This document shows positions 55,525 through 64,000 of a DNA stretch of 64,000 bases, piece by piece (the first letter of the stretch is position 1; every line of letters starts with the position of its first letter). Under the pieces are notes generated by a model. It was not told the DNA's origin. It worked only from the letters and a program-made list of their open reading frames with translations, and searched no databases. The DNA lies in assembly GCF_016920785.2 (NCBI RefSeq), contig NW_024609839.1:6350196-6414195 (forward strand). Direction: 5' to 3'. This DNA is from Ixodes scapularis (Eukaryota > Arthropoda > Arachnida > Ixodida > Ixodidae). A program made the translations under genes and the position numbers.

Positions 55525-56645
55525 CTAATAATCATTCTAAATCAGTTAAACATGGCATCGTAAAAACCCTCTTTTCGTCGACTTTTTCAAAGTCGTGCCC
55601 ACACTTTTTGGAAACAAGTTTTCATTTTCAGCATCTTAAGGCCCGTTCACACTCTTGCGACCTCTTCAAACTGGGTTCCTTAAAACCTTTTACAACGAGA
55701 GGACACACTGGCGCCATCTATTGGGTAGCTGTGTAAACTTGGCGGTCCGGCATATTTTCTATTTCTCTCGCGGATTATCTTCTCTTTCTTGGCTCATAAA
55801 ACCTTTGTCAACGTTATAAACGAGCCTTTCTTATAGTTATTGCGCACATTTGACCTCGGAAATACCGCCAAACCTTCGCTCTTGTGAAATGCAGTTCCAG
55901 GGTCACGGCATAGATGGCGCTAGCGTGCCAGTGTGTTCTCTCGTCCTAAGAAATTTTAAGAGGTTTTAACAAGTTTCGTCTGTCGGTCGTACTCGGTTGC
56001 AAGAGTATGAACGGGCCTTTAGGCTTGTCGGAGCGGGGTACCCGGAGGACCTTTTGCGGAACACCTTGAAGAAGTTCATTTTTGGCGTTAATCGTGCTTG
56101 TGTAGCAACCAAGCACACACATCCGGAACGATTTGCCGTGAATCCCATACACGCACAATTAATCGCACCGGTGTAGGGCTCTTGGATCCCGCTTCAACAC
56201 AAATGTTGTTTTTTCTTGTAGAACACGACTTATGCAGCTCTGTCAACGCGTCAACAATCAGGAAAAACTGCGGGGGTGCAGTGTTAAGCACGTTGACAGG
56301 TCCGTCCCGTGCGAGGAAGAAAAAGTCTTTTGCATTCCTTTGTCGTGCGGGAGACAGTACACTGGGCAGACAGGAAGATGCAATAACCACGGACTAAGAG
56401 AGCATAATTTAGAAGTTTCACGTTCATCAGGTGATTCGTTTCACCCCATAGTCGTTCATGCCCGCACGTGCACCGACTGCGTTCCCTGTTTCAGGAACAC
56501 AAAGGTTCTGGGAGGGCATCGTAACAGATTTGGCAGGGAAATCATTAAGTCGTTCACCATGAACACTGTGGAGAACAATGTGTCCGCGCCTTCCCTTTTT
56601 CTTTCCAAAGAAGAGATAACCTACCTAACTCCGGAATTAGCGTAG
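55525..56645 (+). pseudogene. Penelope-like element C-terminus with GIY-YIG endonuclease
   Basis: Penelope-like elements encode an RT linked to a GIY-YIG nuclease. Here the linker is seen as SVKHGIVKTLFSS and KSCPHFLETSF, then (after a 380-bp insertion) LVGAGYPEDLL. The nuclease begins near 56305 with VFCIPLSCGRQYTGQTGRC (the degenerate GIY..YTGQT element), followed by LREH, an HARTCTDCVPCF Cys/His cluster, and a GREIIKSF helix with the expected Glu. It ends with VSAPSLFLSKEEITYL and a TAG at 56643. The 56030-56230 region is frameshifted, so the fragment is not functional, though the nuclease part is still open. Confidence 0.85.
55639..56018. mobile_element. Harbinger-type MITE in the Penelope-like frame (380 bp)
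   Basis: Termini AGGCCCGTTCACACTCTTGC, inverted at the far end with two mismatches in 24 bp. TTA is duplicated at 55636-55638 and 56019-56021. With one TTA and no insert the Penelope-like frame reads through. A DNA element therefore arrived after the retroelement. Confidence 0.93.
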
Positions 56646-56759
56646 ATTATTACCGCCCTCGGCCCCTCACGATATCAAAACTTTTTCCGCTCACTGTTAC
56701 TTCACATTTTATATTATTATCTACTTCCACTTCCTTTTTACTCTTTTTCTGTCTGGCCC

Positions 56760-56990
56760 GCGCCCAGTCTCTTGCTTCCAGGCGTCCCGTGCATCTCCGT
56801 CGACGTGTCATCCGATGAGAAATTTAGCCAGTGCAGTACAACCGCTAACCTGGGGTCTTTAACCTGCATCACGCAGTAGCGATTACACGCACGCGTGCCG
56901 GTAAGAACCTCATCCTGATCGAAACGGGCGAGGGCGCTGGGGGTCGCAGCAAGGAGGTTCCCAGTGCAAGCTTTCGCTACCGCCACGCGG
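56760..56990 (-). mobile_element. tRNA-derived SINE, copy 2 (degraded head)
   Basis: On the minus strand the body matches 45785-46060: GCGAAAGCTTGCACTG, then GATGCAGGTTAAAGACCCCA, TTAGCGGTTGTACTGCACTG and GCTAAATTTCTCATC. The tRNA-like head is eroded, with box B not clear. Orientation is opposite to copy 1. Confidence 0.8.
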
Positions 56991-57125
56991 ATCCCATCTG
57001 TACACGCGTTGGTTTCTGGAACATTCGGCGCAGAACGTTCCGCGCGTAGAACATTCGTAACTCGATCAAACGACAATGTTCTCGAACCTACGAGAATGTC
57101 AAGTTGATACAATAAATATAAAAGG

Positions 57126-57200
57126 ATTCCGCTCCCTGAAATCGAACCCGGAGGCTCCGCGCTTGAGACAAGCGTGGTAACCATTCGGCCACGCGCTTGC
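57126..57200 (-). repeat. tRNA-like (SINE-head) sequence, second copy
   Basis: Minus-strand box A (TGGCCGAATGG) is a good match and box B (GGTTCGATTTC) has one mismatch. The middle reads CGCTTGTCTCAAGCG, which folds, but the acceptor stem does not pair. It is related to 809-881, including the GCGACGCGCG block just outside, so it is a dispersed repeat rather than a tRNA gene. Confidence 0.6.
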
Positions 57201-58423
57201 TCGGCGACGCGCGTGGCAATATCACTGATACATGTTTCAAAACAATTCTGGGATAGAAATAAAGAGGTCGCTTCAGTTATAGTGACATTGCCGAATATCA
57301 CGTCCTGCGGCGCACCTTAGACGCGTCGTTTACCTACAATCCATGTTTCCTATATGGGGAGTTCACTATAAACAAAACTTGGGATACGGATACGAGTGGA
57401 TGGATAACGAAGAGAACCCACATAATAGCCACGGCAGTGGTCGCACCTTCTTCAAGTAGGCTGCGTTCAGAAAGGCGCTCAGCGTTGGGGGACGCTTTGT
57501 TGAGAATTTGAGGGGTCATCCAGCTTTTAGTTCGTTTCCTGTCCTGTTCTCTGCTTATCGATGTTCGCATACAGACAGCTTTCGCGAGAGCAATAAGTGA
57601 CGGACTGACGGCAAAAAGAAAATAAACAGAAGAAAGCCTAGATGTTTTGCAGTAGCGGGGCCAAATATACAAACAAAACAAAAATGTATTTTGTTTTGTG
57701 TCCACTTCTTTTTTCTTTCTTTTTTTTTTACATTTAAGTCCGCATTGTTGTCATAGGTCGTTTGCCGGTCTGCGTAGCGCCCCAGGGGGGCAATCCTAAC
57801 TTCCGTAAAACCACCCCTTTTGCATGAAGATTTTTCGGGGGAAACTCTAGGAAACAAAAGGCGCCTTTGGGAAGGCGATGGGAAAACCTTCGTTCTACGA
57901 ACTTTGGGCTGAAATATGAGTCAGAATCGGCAAAAACTAAAGCGATGTCTTTTTTCCCGAGCTCAACCAAAGTCACCGTAGCTAATCGGAGCTAACTACA
58001 TGATTGGTTTGCTCGAAACAATGTTCACGTTTGCTCGTGCCATGCCCACGTCACTGCATACCGAAAAACTCGGAAAATGGCGGAATGTCATAAATGTATT
58101 TGAGATAATGAGTACAGGATACTCGGAAATGTAATTAAGATAGAGTATTAAATACTCTCGATCAAAAGTATTTGCAGATACTTCAAAAAGTATTTGAAAT
58201 ACAGTATCTTGAGTAGAGCATTTCAGATAGGCACAAGTCTGGCTTAAAGTCTGTCGTAAAGACCACTTTTACATCTCTTTTCTTTTTTGCGATGAACATT
58301 AAATTGTAAAAGAAAGCATAGAAAAAACGACAAAAATCAACCTTGTCAAGTTCCGTACTTTGCTCCCTCATCATCCCGCTGATCTTCATTGCAAGTTTCA
58401 TCGCAAGCCCTTTCACTATGCAC
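57201..58423. other. Non-coding interval
   Basis: Includes T/A tracts near 57705-57730. 58140-58245 has GTATTT/AAATAC motifs and a GGCACAAGTCTGG end that resembles the TIR of the hAT element at 22612-24418, perhaps one end of a decayed relative. No gene is recognised. Confidence 0.4.
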
Positions 58424-58597
58424 GGTGGTAAATACGCCTAAAAACACGGACAACGAAAGACGCACACAGGACGAGGCGTAACTTGCAACTGAACTTTTTC
58501 GTTCCAAGTTACGCCTCGTCCCGAAGTTCAGTTGCAAGTTACGCCTCCTCCTGTGTGCTTCTTTCTTTGTCCGTGTTTTTAGGCGTATTTACCACCA
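58424..58597. repeat. Fold-back element (about 72-bp arms)
   Basis: Arms start GGTGGTAAATACGCCTAAAA and pair through CACGGACAA(C/A)GAAAGA, GCACACAGGA and GAGGCGTAACTTGCAACTG with three or four mismatches. The spacer repeats AAGTTACGCCTCGTC. No target duplication is evident. Confidence 0.9.
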
Positions 58598-58889
58598 TGG
58601 TAACTAGCCCTACTCGCAGTTTTAATACCTTTCACTATGTTGCTGTTGTATCCAGCATCTTTCGAGCGAAGCTACTGATTCTCCACTGGCACGGGCCCTT
58701 TCTGAGAAAAATGTTTCTTGAAGGCAACGACATAAATATGCCTGTCTTCACCAACTTAGATTGACAACGTGTAAACGAGAATAATAGTTTGGGCGCCATT
58801 TTTCTACATTCCTATCAAACTCCTCCGTGCAGAAACAGCCTTAGCCTAAACATTGCATCACTCCACGAACAGGTTCTTCATAACTGAGA

Positions 58890-59100
58890 ACAAGTTCTGG
58901 CGCTGGATTTGTTATCGGACTTCTGAATTTGGTGGCAACCATTTTCCCCCGAACAAAACAAAATATCATATACATATCTTTTGACCAAAATTACATCCTC
59001 CGGCAAGGATTGTAAGAATTGCGCAATACTTGCGTCTAACCAATTTAAATAAATTTCCGACAGCAAAGTGGCAATTAACGATCCGGTGCTCACCCCGTCC
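58890..59100 (-). pseudogene. Penelope-like reverse transcriptase scrap
   Basis: The minus-strand frame reads DGVSTGSLIATLLSEIYLN, then LEDVILVKRY-like residues ending in RYVYDILF. This is the Penelope RT order: a G(V/I)..GS block, then the catalytic YVDD, here read as YVYD with the first Asp replaced by Tyr. The upstream part is cut off where a TTAA-element fragment begins at about 59107. Opposite in strand to the Penelope-like fragment at 55.5 kb, so a separate insertion. Confidence 0.75.
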
Positions 59101-59106
59101 TTTTGC

Positions 59107-59573
59107 GTCCGGGGCTTTTCTACGCTGGCCGTTCGTCGTAGCCTCATCCCACTAGTTCTTTCTAGTATGCGCCGTTTCTTCCGCCGCTTGGTGGCGGGTG
59201 TGTCGACGGCTCTTTTCTTGTTTCCGTACTTTATAAACTGCATTTGTTTCTTTTCTGATCTAAAATACTGAACAAAAACTTCTTTTATAAATAATTGAAC
59301 CGGTTCGCGGCCACTTATATTTTGTATTTCGACTACGAAAAAGCTTTTAGCGGCTCTGACCAGTAGTAAGCCGACCAAAGACGTCACATTTTGCGCGCTT
59401 TCGGTACCGCGGGTCGCCCTCGTCGGTGGAGGTGGTTTCCTCGTCGTCCGGTTAAAATATGACGCACTGATATTTAGTTACTCTCTCCGTGCCCGCTGGC
59501 TTGCCCGGACCCCAAGAGACGTGGAAACCGCAAAAAAGGTAGTTGCTTAAATATGATTGCAGGGCCCCTTTAA
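59107..59573. mobile_element. Truncated TTAA-family element (right end)
   Basis: About 465 bp nearly identical to the right part of 21166-22180, from CCGGGGCTTTTCTACGCTGG to ATTGCAGGGCCCCTTTAA. Only the right TTAA terminus (59570-59573) is present. Small differences (for example GTCGACGGGT against GTCGACGGCT) put divergence near 5%. Confidence 0.88.
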
Positions 59574-60589
59574 CCTTGTTCTGAGGCTGCTGTAGGCAGA
59601 CTTAGGTGTCAGCATGAGAGTTATTTACTTAGCTTTCAATGCTTTTTTGAGCCAAGCGACTTTTTTTTTTCCCCTTTTTTTAATCGAACTCACTGTCCAG
59701 CGCTCACTAACGTCGATGCCGTCCAAATCGACTGATTTATGAGCCCCTGTTTCTCGGGTGGCTGGGTTTTTGCAGTGGGGGCCACCCCATGCTCGAGACT
59801 ACGTCTAGCCGTGACAATATTCAAGCCAAACTTGGGCCTATAAAAGAGAGGCATGTTGATAAGAGACATTCGACGGGTTGACCACACTCTCCCGCTTAGA
59901 CAGAGTGTGGTCAACTGGTCGAACGTCCGTCCCTCATTATGGTGCCCTCTTTCGCCAGTTTGGGTATTACCAATCATAGCTAAGTCTTTTTTTTTTTTTT
60001 TTGTCCCTAAATTTTTTTTTGTCACTTCCCCGGTCGAAAACCAAGGTTCTACGGTTGTTTGGGGGAAAGTAGGCTCGGTGTAAACAGTAGATACAATGCG
60101 ATATTTCTCATTGTTTCTGGGTGCCATGACCACCGACTTGTTATGCCTGATTGCTTGCCATTTTCAGTATGGACGTCGGGCTTCGCAGCTATTGTGCACG
60201 CACCCCGAGCGACGTCGCGACGGAAAATAGTTTCACGTTTTTAGCGTCCATTCGGCGCCGTTGACGCCAATGAGTCGCCGCATTATTAACGCCAGGCTTT
60301 GCGGTGTAACGAGCCGCGTTAATTTCGCTCACGCCACTAAAGCAGCCTGACATTGCGAGCAAGACGACTAAGAAAATCCAACGCGTCAGAAAAGAACGGG
60401 GACTCCCAACGACGCCGCCAACGAGACATTCCGATGGTTTGTTGACGCAGGTACGCGGGTATCGGCACTTTTGGCAAACAGTCCATCGCGCATGCGTGGC
60501 GCCGGGGGCGTGCCGCTAGTGGCGCTCCGGATTGTCCGCAAAACATGAGTTGGTGTATAACCGGAACCGAAGTGGAACGAGATTGGGGG
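59574..60589. other. Non-coding interval with a 19-bp hairpin
   Basis: CGACGGGTTGACCACACTC (59871-59889) pairs imperfectly with GAGTGTGGTCAACTGGTCG (59902-59920). T runs lie near 59660 and 59986-60002. A minus-strand frame of 147 codons crosses the hairpin and the T run and has no domain. Confidence 0.45.
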
Positions 60590-60740
60590 GCAATTAACCA
60601 AAGAGGTACTCTCTGCGCTCATCTACTCCACAGAAGAGAGAGATGACAATGAAGAAAGGGGAAAACGTCGCTCATTAACGCCATCTCTCTCTCTCTTTGG
60701 AGTAGATGAACGCAGAGAGTATTCCTTTGCTTAATGCACT
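60590..60740. repeat. Fold-back element
   Basis: Arms include CTCTCTGCG(C/T)TCATCTACTCC and the flanking AACCAAAG/CTTTGCTT, with a loop rich in AGAGAGAGATG and GTCGCTCATTAACG. Complementarity is about 85-90% over about 60 bp. Confidence 0.8.
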
Positions 60741-60794
60741 CTGCCTCGTTCCGCTTAGGAAGGGGAATAGACGGGGAAAGAAGGGGAGAGCGGG

Positions 60795-60895
60795 GCGCTT
60801 CTGGTCAAGAGACCCAACGAGTCAACATGTCCAATAACGAATCTCTTGACGCGTTGGATCTCTTGACTCGGCACACGCGAGTCAAAAGATGCTTT
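60795..60895. repeat. Second copy of the GACGCGTTGGA repeat
   Basis: GTCCAATAACGAATCTCTTG then ACGCGTTGGATCTC and CGAGTCAAAAG match the block at 44515-44670. The preceding GTCAAGAGACCCAACGAGTC is a further diverged unit. Confidence 0.75.
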
Positions 60896-61399
60896 TTTTC
60901 TTTTTTTATTATAATAGTTTGGAGTATTTTACAATATGATAGGAGAAAAACTCACAGGGAACTCATTCTCGATATCGGTACGATTTAATGTTACTTGGGA
61001 CAAGTAGACCAGGTCGAGATAAAGAGAGGGGGGGGGGATTATGCAGGAAAAAGAAAACGCCAACTCATTTTTAAATAAAAAAAAATCTCGCCGTTATACG
61101 AGGCACTACACGTTTCTGTGTAGATATGATTTATCCTAAGAAACATAACCTCGTTGCACATACAGCGCTACACCAATTTTGTAGAACAGCTCAAAGTCAA
61201 ACATAATCATAGTTCACTCTACAGGAGCTCACCGGACAAATGCTGACCAAGAAAATCACTGTTGCAGCTCGATCATTATAATTATTGTTACACTTGCCTT
61301 TTGTCGGTGCACTGTTGGATAATGTCACGCTTATGTTATGATACAGCAGCAAATATTAATAAAGATTATGAACTTTCAGCAGCCTCGCTGGTACACAAT
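60896..61399. other. AT-rich non-coding interval
   Basis: Short frames only. A run of nine G at 61028-61037 and ATAATTATTGTTA-type sequence near 61275; nothing else recognised. Confidence 0.45.
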
Positions 61400-63252
61400 C
61401 AAATTTGAATAGTAACGTCATTGTTTCCAAAGCTTTTTGTAATAGAGAAATAAGATGGCAAAGAATGTTAACAGCAGCAAGGGGTGTTGCTCACCTTAAA
61501 ATGAAATGGCTGTGGTAATAAGTAATTTGACGCTTGAATGGTTAATGGCACGCAACCTTGATTTCTTTCTGAAAAATATTAATAGTGTGTAAATTAAATA
61601 TAATAAAATGCTAGAGCCTCACACCTTCTCTCCCCACTTTCCCCTTCTTTTATTCAACCTCAGAAAGACATATTTCAATTCCTGAACGACAAATATTTAA
61701 TCGAGGCGTGCAAAGTAGCACGGACGCAGTGTTCAGCCGTTGCTGCCATGCTCTCGAAGATATTTCTTTGCCTGGAACACTACTCACTGCTGAAGTTGTG
61801 TTTTTCTGTACTACGGATAGCACATAGTTATTTCTCTCACAAATTTCTCTTATAAGGGGCTTTTTCGAATCTGCTCTTGCTTCTCGGTTCTACTTATATT
61901 TCTAAGTGCTATAACAAGATGGTGAGTTTAACGTATTCTCCTGGTCAAACCCATTGGCCCCGACAAATACAAAATCGGAGTCGTCATCTCTTCAGAAGAA
62001 GCAATTAAATTTGCGCTCCGTGAGCTTCTCTTCCTGCTTATTAGAAAAGCTGAGCTTTTTGTCCGTGGCTCTGTGAACCATCGGTGAGCTTAGGTCCGGA
62101 GAGATGGTATCCAGCGGGCTTAGGTCCGATGTGTTTTTGGTCGGCAATAGAATGTACGTGTTCTACAAGGCAATCAGTATGCTGAAAACTGAAAAACAAG
62201 CTTTAGAAAAGTGTCCTGCCAAGCATAAAAATACTAATGTGTACCCACACCAATAAAACACAACGGCAAAAACACCAAACAATCGAAGGGGTGGGGGCTA
62301 CTTACCTGTTTATTTACTCTCCTTTCCAAACTGAGCAGCGCTAAGCTGATGAAGAGCAGCTCAGTCATGACGGAAAATCGAGTCAGAAGCGTAATTTACC
62401 AGGCACGCATGAAAGTGTTATCAAACTCTTTTGCCTCAAGTTTTCAGGGAAGCACGATAATGTTATCAATGTGCATGATAGCGCGAATAAGTTCAGCTGA
62501 GTTCCTCCTCATTTCTGCCTTCTGAAAAACCGCAGAGAACTCGAAACATTGCAAAAGGCGTTGTCTGAGGTCCAGGGTAAACCGAATTTGGGAAGATGCC
62601 GTGTAGCGTGAACAGAAGAAACCATCCACGAAACGTCAAGAGTGCGCTTACGAAACTAAGTTTCTAAAGGCTCGACGTAAGAGATCTGTGTAATCGATAT
62701 TACCCATGAACGCGATCTAATAATTAGGTTAAAAAAAAGCTTAAAAGGAACTTGCTAACTAGCTTAGTACTTACCGTGCATGTCAGAGTAGATCTTATGA
62801 CATGGTAGATTTTTGTTTCAAAACCAGTTCGTACCAGAAGATCGACACAGAGTGCGTGCATATTTTGGGATGAACAATCGTTTGATCGAATTGTCTATTC
62901 GTTACAAGGAAAGGCCCCACAACGGCCACGAAAGATGACGCCCTTCGCGCGTTTCTGAAACGCGATTGTGTCGCGTTCACGCCCGCTAAAAATGTGTGCT
63001 CTAGATCACCTTGTAGATGATTTATAACTTGTGCGAAATGTGTTTCTCTTGTGCGCAAAGCTAGCTCAGTGAGCGCCGCAAAGCAATGACGGTCCTGCGT
63101 GGTTGGAGGTTCCAATTTCTTCGCGCTTCCTTTGATCTTCGTCGCCGTTGGGGCTTTGTTGTTCACCCAGCTGCGAGATCCCCGGCTTGGAAGGTTTCCA
63201 TTATCCGAGAGAGATCAGACAGAGAAAATGAAGAGGATGAACCGTAAACAGG
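61400..63252 (+). repeat. Duplicated segment, copy B (lacks the hAT insertion)
   Basis: Counterpart of 18380-21085 in the same orientation; see the shared landmarks there. At about 61949-61956 it has the uninterrupted GCCCCGAC target of the hAT element in copy A. Several small insertions and deletions distinguish the copies. Similarity ends near GATGAACCG, after which the two diverge completely. Confidence 0.85.
62306..62368 (-). CDS. Candidate first coding exon, duplicated segment copy B
   Basis: A minus-strand ATG at 62368 opens 21 codons (MTELLFISLALLSLE, then basic residues) ending in CAG before a GTAAGT donor. It is the exact counterpart of 20065-20127 in frame, length and donor. The substituted residues are conservative. 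As with copy A, the supporting evidence is only the conserved start, frame and splice signal; no second exon is shown. Confidence 0.35.
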
Positions 63253-64000
63253 TAGGGGGGAGGTATACCCAACCCGGAGGCATTCGGCCTCGCCTCCTGA
63301 CTTTCGTCGTCGCAGCATTTCGGCGCAAGCTGCGAGAACGTTCGGCCTGCCCTTGTGCCGAGGACTGAGTCGAGGACTGTGCTCTTACGCGTGCGTGCTT
63401 GCTTATCTTCAGTCCGCGCCTTTGCACGCGGGCCTGTACGCGTCTGGCTGTATGTGTGCCTGTTGGCGCTCGTGTTCGTCTTTGTCTCGATTGGTGTGTT
63501 CTTTATGTGTGCGTGCGTGTGTTTGTGTATGCGCGTCTGTTTGCATGCTTCGGCAGTTGTGTTTGTGACTTGTCGTCTGTGTTTTGTTAGTTTTGGTTTT
63601 TGTGCATTTTTCGTGCGTGCTCGGGCGCGTCTTTGTACGCGTCTCTTTTGTGTTTGTTTGGTTGTACGAGTGTGCGCGTTTGGGCGGGCACACAGACAGG
63701 GGTGTCTCTGTACAGACTGTTTGTATGGTGTCGCCCATGCGTGTTTTTCTCTTCACTCGGAAATCGGGTTCCGCCTTTCTCGTGCGCCGTGCGAATGTTG
63801 CTTCCTGTTTCGAGAAACTCGGAAGAAAGAAACTGCTCCAAGTGGCCGCGAGCAGAGCAATACTATCCATACATGCAGAGAGACTCGGAGACAGGATTGC
63901 TCGCGTTCCCTTCGGAGAGCGCGGGATTCCGCCATCTATACCCACTATACTCTGTTTCATACTTAGTGTGCAACGTTGTCAAAGCTACTGGCGCGAGCAT
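63253..64000. other. GT/CG-rich low-complexity tail
   Basis: 63400-63720 is dominated by TGTGTGCG/CGTGCGTG-like dinucleotide-rich sequence, so a 203-codon plus-strand frame and a 183-codon minus-strand frame overlap without any domain. The last 30 bases repeat the GTCAAAGCTACTGGCGCG block of 48583-48600, suggesting that a repeat element starts at the window edge. Confidence 0.5.

Noticed and set aside
63355..63966. 203-codon plus-strand and 183-codon minus-strand frames
   Set aside because: Both arise from GT/CG dinucleotide-rich low-complexity sequence; the Cys/Val/Arg-rich peptide is a composition artefact.

Overview
This window looks like animal nuclear DNA, most likely from a chelicerate, and an ixodid tick is my best guess. 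The basis is the absence of any compact gene array, an AT/GC-patchy intergenic texture, long homopolymer and poly-G tracts, and a very dense mix of non-autonomous DNA transposons, LINE, Penelope-like and Gypsy-like remnants and tRNA-derived repeats. Some GC-rich repeat textures resemble tick repeats I remember. The organism is an inference; no marker gene proves it.

Layout. 1-625: LINE reverse-transcriptase relic holding a hAT-type MITE. 809-3150: tRNA-like repeat, a second LINE scrap, a TTAA-element end and a 15-bp minisatellite. 3-8 kb: mostly featureless. 8.45-9.0 kb: broken Gag-like remnant. 9.2-19.7 kb: a run of inverted-repeat transposons (hAT with 8-bp duplications, Harbinger-like with 3-bp duplications, a perfect 141-bp palindrome). 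18.4-21.1 kb: a segment present again at 61.4-63.25 kb; the first copy carries a hAT insertion that the second lacks. 21.2-24.4 kb: a TTAA element and a 1.8-kb hAT element. 27.36 kb: the best candidate for a host coding exon (WW-like, with a splice donor). 29.3-29.7 kb: Gypsy integrase tail. 34.5-36.3 kb: four tandem copies of a Gypsy-type primer-binding-site motif, probably next to an LTR on the minus strand. 36.8-38.6 kb: a TTAA element, then a hAT element with a nested GC-rich repeat carrying E-boxes. 43.5-47.5 kb: a TA-flanked element, SINE, fold-back elements and CRE-bearing MITEs. 49.6-53.4 kb: a minus-strand LINE with a fold-back insertion, an E-box repeat and a broken Gypsy gag-pol. 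54.6-57.2 kb: direct repeats, a LINE endonuclease and a Penelope-like GIY-YIG region, both interrupted by datable insertions, then SINE and tRNA-like repeats. 58.4-64 kb: fold-back elements, a Penelope RT scrap, the second segment copy and a GT-rich tail.

How the parts relate. There is no visible operon or host pathway. The main biology is layered transposition. In at least five places a target duplication can be read exactly, and in four of these the interrupted reading frame becomes continuous when the insertion is mentally excised. Host-gene evidence is limited to one good candidate first exon (27364-27500), a short exon-like frame with a splice donor conserved in both copies of the duplicated segment, and one ORF with a signal-peptide-like start (31951-32175).
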